In this document: piece by piece, positions 1 through 25,660 of the stretch
How the letters are laid out: each line of letters begins with the position of its first letter
Numbering within the stretch: the stretch's first letter is position 1
Assembly: GCA_026261815.1 (NCBI GenBank)
Contig: JAMPIT010000493.1
Span: 1,329,001 to 1,393,000 of the forward strand
Length of the DNA stretch: 64,000 nt
Direction: 5' to 3'
Source: Monarcha castaneiventris obscurior
Taxonomy: Eukaryota; Chordata; Aves; Passeriformes; Monarchidae
Notes under the pieces: generated by a model
Seen by the model: only the letters and a program-made list of their open reading frames with translations
What the model was told of the DNA's origin: nothing
The model's database searches: none
Made by a program: the position numbers and the translations under genes

Positions 1-1654
1 CATCAATTTCAAGTAAGAAATGTAAGACTGTCAAAAGTGAGAAAGCAAAGTTTCTTGAGAAATCACTTTTAAAATTAAATAGGCATAAACACATATATTA
101 TCTCTGCATGCACAAGCGTATATTTAATTTTGATGTGATAGTGCATTCTCCCTTCTTCCTCAGGACTGCTCTACAATCTCAGGAATTCCCATAAAGCCTT
201 GATGTTTGTGCATCAAGTCAAGTGTCCCTTGACTCTACCAAGAGCCGTTGCATGGCTAAGCTGGGAGCAGCAGTGGAACTCCTTTTGCCTGGCTGGGGTG
301 AAGGATGGGAGAGGGAATAATCAGTCACTTGCTGAAAGCCCTGGAACTTTCCCTACCTAAATCACAGCCAAGCAGAATGGTACCATTGTTGCTGGAGTTT
401 TGGTAACACCAGTAATTACTGACCTGTATTGTGGCAAGGATGGAAATTTGTGGATGACTAAAAAAAAGATCTTGCAACCCTATAAGCAGCAAGCCTTAGT
501 GAGGTATTTTAGGCTCTCCGGGACTGAAGCAGGCTGCAACCAGCATCTCCCTCGGAGTGGGATGCCTCTCAAAACTCATGAATTCTCAAGGTTGTGAAGA
601 ATGGAAGACTGATTTTCAAAAAATTCACCAAAAGCTGATGACAGGTTGCAAAGCAATATCCTCCACTCCCTGTGGTTCAGCTCTTGCCCACTGAGAAATT
701 CCAAGACATTTGAAGTGAATATTTCGCAGAACTCAGAGGGAACTTTTAAAAGGTGTAACCCTTGAACATTTATATACTCAGCTTTGTGTCTGTGTGCATG
801 CATGTGTGAATTCATCTAAGTACTCCACAGCAAGTAGAGTTTTAATGTTGCCATCTGGGATCTAGAATTAAGTCACTGTTGCAATTATAGTAACTCCTTT
901 TGAATCACTTTATGAATGTCAAATTAGTCAATGATTAAGTCCTGCTAAAACCTTTTAGACACAAACTGTTCACCAGGTCTGGTATTAGGATTGGATCCAG
1001 CTGCATCTGGATCCATCAGGAGTTTAGAAGTCAAGGGGCCCTCTGTGAACCTCGGCACTCAACAGAAGGATCTTTCTTATGCTTTTTACCCTTATCCTTT
1101 GTATCCCCAGTTGTTGTGCAAATTATTCAAAGGAGTTCTTAGTCTATTTTTCTTGAGCTTTTTAGTAAGTAATAGAGCAGACCTTGCCATCAAACTTAGT
1201 CGTGCTTTTGCAAATTTATATTGAACCCTTTTTCGCTAATGCCTTTGATGGTGATACTTTAAGCAACCTTAACAACTCATTTGCAACATTTGATTCCTCA
1301 AACATCAGCTCAGGAATCTATTCAAGAGCTCCATATCAAAGTAGAGTCTCCCATTACTTGGGGTCAGGCTCCCAACTCACTGTGTTTCAAATCATTTCAG
1401 CTATTGAGAGCATCCTATACAAAAACTCAGCTGTAACAGACTTTTACCTCCTGCTTTTTAGAAAATACCACTGAAAAGTGGCTCCTAACATTATTTGCTA
1501 GTTTTTGACATACTTTCCCTGTTCCTCTCAATGCATATGTTCCTAAAGCATCATAGGCGTTGTCATCACCATTACATGACTGAAAAGTTGTGGTATAAAC
1601 ATACCAGGGAAACTACCATGGGTCAAGGAGCAAATCACTGAGAAAGGCAGCAAT
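1..1654. other. Upstream flank of the array, no gene recognised
   Basis: AT-rich sequence before the first promoter. The open frames here (up to 96 codons, 1184-1474 +) have no recognisable domain and no exon-like partner. No repeat family was recognised. It may hold distal control elements of gene A, but nothing in the sequence shows this. Confidence 0.5.
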
Positions 1655-1924
1655 AGAACCATGCAAGTTCTCCAAGTGCCTCGAGTAGTCTAGATTCTCT
1701 CCTTAACACTCTTGAGAAATTATTTATAGATGTATTCACATAGCCAGAAAGATATAAAAATGTTCTAATTATATCATTTAAATCAAGTGACAATTATGCC
1801 CTTAGTTTGACAGACAATGCTTGGCCAAAAAAGGTTTGCCAGAAATGCTTTGACCGAAGAGAGGGGAACCATCTGCAGCATCTGCAGACAAGACACTATA
1901 AAATCTCCCAGAGACAAGTCGAGC
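1655..1924 (+). promoter_or_regulatory. Promoter of MYH gene A
   Basis: This block aligns by eye with the regions before genes B and C, which marks it as a conserved proximal promoter. In order it holds a MEF2-like TTATTTATAG at 1720-1729, an AT-rich stretch at about 1750-1790, a CAAGTG E-box just before the shared string GACAATTATGCCCTTAG (about 1785-1805), four TTTGNCA-like repeats starting at 1806, 1821, 1835 and 1849, two CATCTG E-boxes (1870-1885), and TATAAAA at 1897-1903. MEF2 and E-box (MyoD family) sites are established features of skeletal MYH promoters. Their use here is inferred. Confidence 0.75.
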
Positions 1925-1947
1925 CTGTCTCCGCAGAAGGCTTCCAG
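1925..1947 (+). other. Non-coding 5' UTR exon 1 of MYH gene A (start approximate)
   Basis: A transcript starting about 28-30 bp after the TATA box would run to a good donor, CAG|GTAAGTG, at 1947/1948. Genes B and C have a donor at the same distance from their TATA boxes. Sarcomeric MYH genes are known to have short non-coding first exons. A further non-coding exon may lie in 1948-2767, but I could not identify one. Confidence 0.55.
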
Positions 1948-2767
1948 GTAAGTGCATGTGTTTTGTGAGCTTGAAGGAAGAGGACAATGTCCTTGCAATA
2001 TCCTGATTCATTTCTTCTGTCTCTAACAACCATTTCCATGAGGGAATGCCCATGTGAACAAAAATTTTCAATGTAATTTTGATGCATGTCTGTATTTTCA
2101 ATCTACAATATTCTATGGAATTCTGTTCAGCAACAAGAAACGACTTAAGAATAAGAATAAGAAAGACTTCCTATTTTACAGGGTTGGCCATATTCCAAGC
2201 TGTTCTCCAAAGGTAATACACTGAATAATGTATTCCTTATCTACATTCTAGGACAGGACTTTTAAAGAGCTGCACAAATTCTCTTCATAAATCCTCCTAT
2301 ATTTCAGCTGAATTTGCTTAGGCCAGATAGTTGAAAATACGGAGGATCTAAAAAGTGAAGTAATTTTTAATTTTTGATACAAAAGGTAATATTTTCAGCA
2401 AGAAAATGCTCTCTTGAAGACTCAATGATCATAATTAAGGACCAGAACAGAAAGTGATTTTTCTATGACTGTAGATTCTTTTATGTGAAAAACTCAGATC
2501 TGGTTAGAATTCAAGGTGAGTTACCAAATTGCACTCAATATTCAGAAGATGTTCTGTTTACTGTTACAAGATCTACATGTTGTAGAAGTCTTACTCTTGT
2601 GTCAGACTAGGGTACTTTTAACTTCAAAGTAGATTTAATTGGTTTCTTCTTAAGAGCTTGTCTTGGAGACTAACTAAGAATTTATTAGCTAAAGAGCAAG
2701 GAGCTTTCTCATGGGTATAGATTGTATTATTCTTCTTAATGACCTATAACTTTTTTTTCTCCTCAAG

Positions 2768-17173
<14,406 letters not shown>

Positions 17174-17277
17174 TACTGTCATGAGGTAGCAAAGTGACCT
17201 GAGGGCTGCACAAAATGTGAACCTCTCGGTCACTTTCCTTCTGCCATGAGTCTTTGTACCCACCTCAGTGTCTAGTG

Positions 17278-17283
17278 AATAAA
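17278..17283 (+). terminator. Poly(A) signal AATAAA of MYH gene A
   Basis: AATAAA lies 105 bp after the stop codon. The 3' UTR resembles that of gene B, including a shared TGATACTGTCAT start and a CTAG-GAATAAA context, which supports this as the real 3' end. Confidence 0.8.
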
Positions 17284-20200
17284 TACTGTAGATCCCTCTG
17301 CATACACCCTATGACCAGTGCCTTCTTTGGGTTTTGTTTTCCTTGGACAATTGCATTGCAGAAGAAGTTCCCTTACTTTTCCTGTCTGGGAGAAGGGAGA
17401 AGCTGGTGTCAGCGCTGGGTTGAGGATCCGCAAGCCTACTTTCCTTTCCCTACTTTCATTTGTGATGCTGGCCCTCACAAACCCTAAACACCAATCTCTG
17501 AGTAAGTCATCAGAAGCTGCCATGCACGGCACTGTGAAGGATGGACAGTACCTTGACAGAGACAAATTCAGTCACAGAGAGCACGGTTACAACAGTGTCC
17601 AACAGTGTCCCTACATTGTGCCATCTCCCTCACCCTAGATTTCCTCAGCTGCTGGCACCACCTGCTGCCAGTTTCTCCTGAGTGGGCAAAAAGACTGAGC
17701 CTGCCTGGGGCCATGTGCTGGAAGGACTCTCAGGACTCTGCCTTAGCACCCAGCTCTCACACCCCACATGGCTCCAACACACCTCTTCACCACATCGACA
17801 GCTCTCACACACCACATGGCTCCAACATACCTCTTCACCACATTGACAGAGAGAACACTCAGCTTTGGAGGATTCTCCCAGACACCCCTGGGGGGCTCTG
17901 TGTATACACTCAGTTAAAAACATTAGTGGTAGTTGAGATCTATGAAGTTAGTTTGGAAATCCTTACAGCAGTATCAGCTCATGAAATTGCCCCCACTCTT
18001 GTATCTCTGTCCCTTTCAGAAGCTGTCACCACATCTCCACATGTCAGAAGTCCTTAAGGACTTCAGGTCCTTAAGTCCAGTGAGGAGTTAATGAGCCCTA
18101 CTGTCACATGAGACACCTGGAGAGTTTCTCTGATGACTTGTCTAAAAGCACTGTCTCAAAGGACACCCTTGGCAAATGACCGGCAAATCAGTGAAGAAGC
18201 AACTCTCGCGCTGCGGGTGTGACTTCATCTACTGTAGCCTTATTTAGAGGCTTTTGCAAAGTCAGCTGTTTCTTCCTCCAGCTTCCTGCCTGTTTCACTT
18301 GCACATACCCTCTGGCATCTCTCTCAGTCTCATGGGTGTGGTTGAGAATAAAGCAGGCAGCCCCATGCCCTGAGCTCAGAGATAGGTGCACACCCTCAGG
18401 CAGGGCCTGCCCTAAGCACGGCTGGGCACTGCTGATGGCACTGAGGGCTGGCCCTGCACCCTCAGCAAACTCACAGCTCCCTCTGCCCTCACTTCCTGCA
18501 CTCCAAGGCCACACCAAATTGCCCCTCAGCCTTCACAAGGGCCATCGCTAGAGGAGGGGACAAGGCTGCAGGCAGCTTTGGAGGAGGCCCATGGCAGGAG
18601 GAGGAGGAGGCCCATAGCAGGAGGATCAGCCCCATCACGTGTCTCCTTTCACCCTCAATGTCAAAAGCCCAAAACAGCCCCGCTCTCCTAAGACTCCTGT
18701 GCGGGGTCGTGCCTGTTTGTGGGGATGATTTGCTTCCACTAATAGCGCCTGAAGACATTCCTGGGCGGGTAGGCTGCCTTCTATGTCGCAGTGCAACGTG
18801 CTGCCCTGAAGGAGCTGGACACGTGTGCTGTGTCCCAAGACAGCAGCTGCTATTCTTACCCCAGAGAGACTTGCTGCAGCACAGCTCCATTGCCAGCTGA
18901 AAGGTTAAACACCAGAATGGGGCCTGAGCATGCTCTCCCTGCTCAGAGCCTGAATCCAGAGTGCTCCCCTTTGGAGCCTGTGCAATGGCCCTGTGCCAGC
19001 CCAGCGCTGTGGCCATTCCCTCCTGGGATGTGCTGTCCCATGGGCAACACAGCAGCTGCCCAGGTACTTCCAGCAGTCAGTCATGGCTCCTTGGGGTGGA
19101 TGGGGCATCCCCTCTCTCTTTTTAACCAACAAATGGAAAAGACAGGCTGGGCTGCAGCTCTGAAAGTGCAGTTACCAGGAGAGGCCTGGGGCTCTGGAAC
19201 ACCCTCACTCCCCCTAGGATGAGGTCCAGCTGCCACGCATAAGAACTTCCCAGACCCTTAGGCCAGCAGGAGTGAAAGGAAAACCTCTTGGCAGCCTAAA
19301 GTGCAGATGAGCCACACCCACAGTCTACCTTTATGCAACCTCAAAATACAATACACTAGTAATCAAGATATTCTTCCCTGTAAAGCAGATTTGAAAATGG
19401 CATTGTGTACCCAAGCAAAGCCTGCCTGACCTTCACTGTTCAATAAAAAAGAACAGCAGAGCTACACTGGCAAGAAGAAATCCTGCTCCTCATATTCTTT
19501 GTCTTCTTCTTCTGCCCTGAGGTTTCCTCCTGCAGAGAGGACGTATTCCCCTGGGACATGTCAGCAGGACCAACTTCCCAGGAGAGAGGGCTGCTGTGAG
19601 AGGTAGGGTCAGTCTCTGGCACACACGGAAAACCCAGGCCATCTCTCCCTTAGTTGGTAGAGCAGCATGATAGGAGAAGATCTGTGGGGCAGAGCAGCAA
19701 GTGCTGAGGACCTGGCACCTAGACCGAAATGGGTTTTCAGGGCAAAAGATGGGAGTTCCAAGAGCTGAATGCCAGTCTGAGGTGAGAGCACATTCATACC
19801 TGGGCCCCTAGATCATACCTGTAATGCAAACCAAACTGTGGGGCAACAGGGATTTGCTTTAATTGCATTTTCCTGTTTGACACTAAGCATTCATGAGGAC
19901 ATGCTCAAAGACTCCCCATGCAGTCACTGCTGATTCCACCATGGCAGAATGTGCAGAAACCAGGTGAGGAAGGGCATGGCAGACACCCACTCACAAAGAT
20001 GCTGTTTCTGTCCCAAAGGGGACAGCTCCATCTGGGAGTCTCTGCAGCTGAGGCTGCAGGCACAGAAATGCCCTCCAGCTCCAGTGCCCTCCAGTCACCT
20101 CCCTCCTGTTGCTGACAAGGATGAAGTCTCTCCTCTCCTTCTGCCCTGGCCTGTGGCAGTGAGTTGCCCATGGCTGCAGGAGGGAAGGGCTTTGGAAGGC

Positions 20201-23200
20201 CAAGAACAGATACTTGCCTTATTTAGGTGAGCTCTGCTTCGTGTCCTTGGTTCAGCAGATCCCTCCTCCAAGGAGGAATCTGTGGCAAAAATGTGACTTT
20301 CCCGTCATGGTATAGCTACTGAGATGGAAACAGGCTGTCCCAGCATGAGTCTGCCAGAGACCTGGCTCTTCAGGGGGAAAAGGCTCTGGCCTAAAATACC
20401 CAGGGCTAAATGGCAGGTAAAGAATACGTGAGCATCGTGTGCTGTGATTTCTATTGCCTTTTAAAGCACGGGTACTCAGTGCCACATTTGGAAACTACCC
20501 CACATATCTGCGACAGGAACTGCCCTTTTGACCACACCATGACTATCACGACTGCCTGCCCTGACTACCTCACAAAGTTGTAACCTTGCAGACTTTGTGA
20601 AGGTCCTGAGAGATTTTTGGGAAAGGGACATCCAAGAACTTTGGCAGGGTGAAATGGCATCAGAATTAAAAGTAACTGAGAAACTGGAGAAGTTGTCTCA
20701 AATCTTCAGAAGTAAATGCAATGAAGAGAAAGAAAGTGCTTTTGTGAAGATTAGTCAAGAAGGTTTATGGCTCTTCAGTTAATAAGAAAAGGAAGTGGAG
20801 GTTATAACCCATCAAAAGTTAAGTTTGGGGGGGAAAAGGATATTTTGATATTTCTGAAGGTGTCTAGGGAATTTTTTGGTTTGTATTTGTGTTTGTATGC
20901 TACTGTGGCAGACCTAGAATATTTCTGTGGTAGGAAACAATTCACTGGGTTGGTAAATAAGTGAATAAGAAAACCAGCTTTTTTTTTTTGCAGAATATAT
21001 TTTGAGCAATAAAAAATTATTAAAATATCAAACATAAATTATAAATACCTTGAAAATATAACACGCTGAACTTAAAAATTAACATATTCCTTAGGCTTCC
21101 AAACTCATATCACACTTACTGAATGTCTTATTTTGCAGGGACTCTTTTTTGGATTCTTACAACTTGCTGTAATTGTCAGTCTAAACTAATCATTTCAAAC
21201 AAGGTGTGCTCTTCCTAGAGTCATCTTTGGATAGATTATTCTAGTCCTACATATTCTCCTGGGAATTACAGCACAGCTTTATTGAAGATCCATATTACAT
21301 TATTAGGACACATGTAGAACACCCATGAGAAATCAAAGTTTTACTATTCTTGATGTGTATCCTCTCAAAACTGAAAGCAAATTTTGAGAACCCTCTTTTT
21401 TCCAACGTAAATAATGAATATGGTTATTGCGAATACAAAACATCTGGTACCAATATTGCAAACTTTTTCTGCACTTGAAAATGCCTTGTACAATTTAGTT
21501 TTAATGTTCTGATGTCCTTCTTTTATGAAGAAAGGAGGTAAACATTTTTTATATAATTGCAACATTCACTTAGAGGAAAAAAATGGCTAGGTGTGCAAAT
21601 TTAAGCAAATCTATTTCCCTAGTGTAGCCTCTGTCTGCTTCTTTTGCAAGTGCAGTCAACATAAAAACAAGCCAATTCATCAGGTGTCTGCTAATTTTGT
21701 TTCATATTGCTGTTCTCATTTCTTCTCCTTCCATGCCATTGTCCAACTCCTTTAGCCTTCTCCTTCCATTGCCATCAGAGCTTGTCCACCTCACTCACCT
21801 GTTTAGTAACTGAAGATTTTCAGCTGCTTTGGCATGTGATGGAAAGGGCATCCTGAATGTCACCTTCTCACCCAGAACCTGCTGCTCATGTGTCTTTCTC
21901 TGACATATGCTGTGAAGATGGGAGGAATTTGAGTAACCATAGAAATCTCACGCACACAGAAAGCAGTTTGTCATGAAGTCTAAAAATGCTGTGAGTTAAC
22001 TGTCACTAATCTCCAGCTGGTTTTGCCCTCCCCTTTTCTTTGCAAGACTTACTTTTCCTCAGTGGGCAGACACTTAGGTGTCACCAAACAAAATAAAGAC
22101 ATTCCTAGGTTTAAAATATACTGTTGAAACTTCAGAAGTCACATCTGTTTTCCCTGCTGTGAGGTGAAATAATAACAGTATCAAGCATTGCAGAAATTAG
22201 TCTCCAAAGGAAGGAACAGGATCAGAAGCTCACAAGGCCATCTCAGTCCATTTGCAGCTACCCTGAGATACCAGGAGGTTCTGAGCAGAGCAGGGACAAA
22301 GATCAGCTCACTCGTGTTTTGCTCCTGCAGTGGCCAAGCCAGTAACTGGCCCAGAGTACCCAACCAGGCTGGTTAATCTCTTCTTTGTTAGGCTCATCAC
22401 TGGCTTTTCACTAGACATAATCCCCAGCTCTCTTCCTATCGATCCATTTTAGCACTTCTCCTCTGGAATGATAGCTCAAGTCTCTGAAGGACTCATCGTA
22501 CCCAGGTAAACAATTACCCAGATTAAATATACCAGGAACAGAGAAAGCACTCAACACATTTGATTTAATTTAACACAGCGCCCACCTTTCAATAGAATAA
22601 GAACTTTTAATGTGAAATTCATCCTTACCATTTCCAGGATGCAGTGTCCAGCCACATCTTAGCAGAAGTGTCACAATGAGAAGCTTGCACCAGAGAATCA
22701 GTGTTCTGGAATTTCTTCTTGTCTCATGCCAGCATTCCTGCGAGCTCTTATTTTACCCAGGGATCTTCAGTAAGAGGCTACACATTCCTTACCAGTCATT
22801 AAGGATCCACAGGCAAAAAGATCCCTCCTGGCATGTTTTATAAGTATTAACAGCATAGCTGAGAACAGCATTTGCAAGCTGCAAATCCCATTGCACTTGC
22901 AAACTGCAAATCCCATTGGAAATTTTCTTTCTAGCTTAATGTAAAACTAACATGAAGCAGTAAAAAATGCTGAACATCTTCCATTTTTAACAAGAAACTT
23001 GGGTGCTTATCTTTGCATTTTGGATCAATTCAGTATATGAGACAACGACTTTTCTTTCATGTTGACAATTTCATTCCTACAGCTAAAGGCTTCTCATTTG
23101 AAGAGAAATTATTCTAGTAATCCTGTCTACTTCCCAAATCTATGTGATAATGACCTATTTTGGCAACAATAATATGTGTGTATGTGTTCCAGGTGTAGCA

Positions 23201-23309
23201 TTTGGATTAGTTTTGTTTTCTTGGTTCAGTGTACTGAAACGAAGCTATTTCTAAAACTAGAAGGGAGAGAATTAATTAAAAGGATTTCATAAAAATTTTC
23301 ATCTCCAAA
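17284..23309. other. Intergenic region A-B, first part; no gene recognised
   Basis: About 6 kb, fairly GC-rich to about 20.5 kb and then AT-rich. Open frames up to 175 codons (18489-19016, -) show no recognisable domain and overlap frames on the other strand. A 48-bp tandem repeat sits at 17751. I recognised no exon, RNA gene or named repeat family here. Fibre-type enhancers or a non-coding transcript are possible, but nothing in the sequence proves either. Confidence 0.45.
17751..17846. repeat. 48-bp tandem repeat, two copies
   Basis: Copies at 17751-17798 and 17799-17846 begin CAGCTCTCACAC and end CACAT(C/T)GA. They differ at only a few positions. Confidence 0.85.
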
Positions 23310-23315
23310 GTATGA

Positions 23316-23956
23316 TGTTGGAACCCAAGGCACGCCTCGGGCTGCCCTGGGAGGTCAGGAGCCCCGGCACGGGGGTCCTGGACCCTGGCAAAAAGCCCAG
23401 AATGACACCAGCTTTGATTTTAGTCCATGGGAAAGACTGCTGACACAGCGCGAAGTAATGCAAAACAAGAGAAGTTAAAAATGAGTAGTAGTTTAGTATT
23501 TTACTAGGTAAAAAGTAGATTTTAGGATTTCTAATATGAGGATGAAGGGTCTAAGATGGAGGATTTTGGGCGTTGCCCTGTTCTTCTCCTTCTCCTCCAT
23601 CTTCTCTCTTAGTGTTGGCATAAAATGATTGGTAGAATGAAAAAGAGGTAGAAATTATGTGTCTAGAATAGGTGCAAATGAATTGGTATAGAATAGTAAA
23701 TAATAAATACGTTGTGAAGAATGGTTGGATCGTGAAAGGGGTACAAAAAGGACGGGACGGCCCAGGACTGGGCAGTTCCCGCTCGGACTTGGCTGCATCA
23801 GATGTGCAGCCGGAGCTAAGAGTTAGCTAGAGATAAGAAGAAATAAACAACCTGAAACAACATCTGCAGGCGTTTCTCATCTGTTGGGGCTCAGGGTAAG
23901 GTGTCCCAGAGGTGAAGATAAGAACCAGCATTTGTGTGGAGTACCTAACTCCTGCA
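23316..23956 (+). mobile_element. Solo LTR of an endogenous retrovirus
   Basis: A 641-bp element starts TGTTGG and ends CCTGCA, so it has TG...CA termini. It is flanked by a perfect 6-bp direct repeat GTATGA (23310-23315 and 23957-23962), the signature of retroviral integration. An AATAAA lies near 23843, giving U3, R and a short U5 in the expected order on the + strand. There is no internal retroviral sequence on either side, so it is most simply a solo LTR left by recombination. The family was not identified; the overall look resembles passerine ERV LTRs. Confidence 0.75.
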
Positions 23957-23962
23957 GTATGA

Positions 23963-25194
23963 AGCTCTTTTTAAGATTTTTGCTCTTTGAGACTGAAAAA
24001 AAATGATGAAGAGAAAAGTGTTAGCAATTAAAGAACACTCCATTCTAAAATGAATGATGTTGTAATGAGTTTGTCTCCTGGATTCCAATAGGCATGACAG
24101 CAGAGATTAGCTCAAGCCCTTTCCACTCCAGCAAAACTTTTGCTGCATCAACTTCTCATATACAGTACACCCACATTACAGCATCTTCTCTCTCCACTGC
24201 CTGTCCCTCCTCTCTTTATATCCTTTATCCTGCATTTCCCCTTCTCAGTTTCCCCACTGATGAGTGCTCTAATTCTTCTCGCCCTCACCCACCTGACCTC
24301 AACATGTTCTTGGAGGAAAGTCCCTTGCAGTGTGCAGGAGCCCCTGCCCTGGCCAGGCACAGGGTGGGACAGGCTCATTCACATTTCTCCTCTGCTCTCC
24401 CAGCTGCATCTGGGCTCAGTTTATGTGGGCCATGGTCTGCCAGAGAACCATCACATCCATGCAGATCCTGCTCATTCCTCATCTCTCCCATGGCCCTGAG
24501 CATCTCCCAGTTCCCAATCAGGGCATCAGGGACCCCAATCACCTGAGGAAGAGCTGAAGTCACTTTCTGCCAGGCACAGGAGACACCGCTGTCTGTGTAG
24601 GCTCCTGAGCCTGCTCTCCATGCCCTCGACCCACAGCAGGAGTTTCCTACTGGAGCAGAAGCTGAGCATCTCTGAGCTCTCTCCAGCCTCCCAGGGCTCA
24701 CGAGCAGGAGTTGTTTGCTTTATCCTGTGAGCTTCTTGTTGCTACGGAAATGAGTAAATTACTTGGAGTCATGATTTGAATCTTCATCTAGTGGCAGTAG
24801 TAATTACTTATCAAGACCCAATTTCACTCTGCAATGCATCTTGTTGTCCCTCTGAATCTCTTTCTATCTGCATCTTTCCCATGCCATGCCATGCCCTTCT
24901 GTAAGCAGTAAAACCGCATGAGGCCTAGATCAGAGGACATGTTCATCATATAAATATAATCAGTGTTACATTGGAATCTATTGATGCTTATTGACTTGAA
25001 TGAATTATTCCCAAGGATACAGCCAGTTGGAAATAAATGTCATAGCAGCCAACTGTGGGAATCCAGAGTGCAGGGAATATTTCTCTGCCTGTTTTGAAGA
25101 CTCTAACCCCCCTGAACAATGTTGTCTTTGACCTTTATCCATGGAGAAAACTGCCTACTCTCTGGGAGGAATTAAAATCCACACAGATGTGAAC
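23963..25194. other. Intergenic, no gene recognised
   Basis: The longest open frame (24094-24546, +) is Ser/Pro/His-rich with no family features and overlaps frames on both strands. No repeat was identified. Confidence 0.4.
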
Positions 25195-25660
25195 TAGGTG
25201 ATAGAATATGATGTGAGGATGTCACAGGGTGAAGAATTTAGAAGTTTTAGGTTTGTTAATGTAGTAAATAGATAAATAGTAAAAGTTCCAAGATGGAGGA
25301 GACCTTGTAGTTTTTAACCTCCGTCTTTCTTCTTCTAGTCCCCCATATTTTGCAGCAAAAGTAATTTAGGATGATTGGATGAAAAATTCCTCATTTGCGG
25401 CCTGCGTGTCAGAGTGATTTACTGAACATTGGAGGAAAAGTAAAAATATCTGTCGTTTCAAGTCTTTGTTGGTTAGTTTACCTTTAAAAGAGCTGTGAAA
25501 TCTTGATAAGGGGCCATTTTCTTGCTTTCCCTTGCCATGTTCTGCTCTGCTATGTCTTCTCTACGCTAATAGCTGATAACACTAAAATAAACAACTATCT
25601 GAAGAAGCAACTACTGCGAGTTTGCCTCATCCGTCTATCAAATTCCTTGCAAGGACTCTA
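25195..25660 (+). mobile_element. Probable second LTR-like element (boundaries approximate)
   Basis: The layout resembles the LTR at 23316: an AAGATGGAGGA motif, a pyrimidine-rich CTTCTTCTAG stretch, then an AATAAACAAC poly(A)-type signal near 25589, followed by GC-richer sequence. I could not find clear TG/CA ends with matching flanking repeats, so the limits and the assignment are tentative. Confidence 0.4.

Noticed and set aside
20597..20782. 61-codon frame with a Glu/Lys-rich helix-like translation
   Set aside because: It suggested a coiled-coil exon at first, but it matches no MYH exon and is too short to support.
24094..24546. 150-codon open frame (+)
   Set aside because: Low-complexity Ser/Pro/His-rich translation overlapping other frames, with no homology I recognise and no promoter or splice context.
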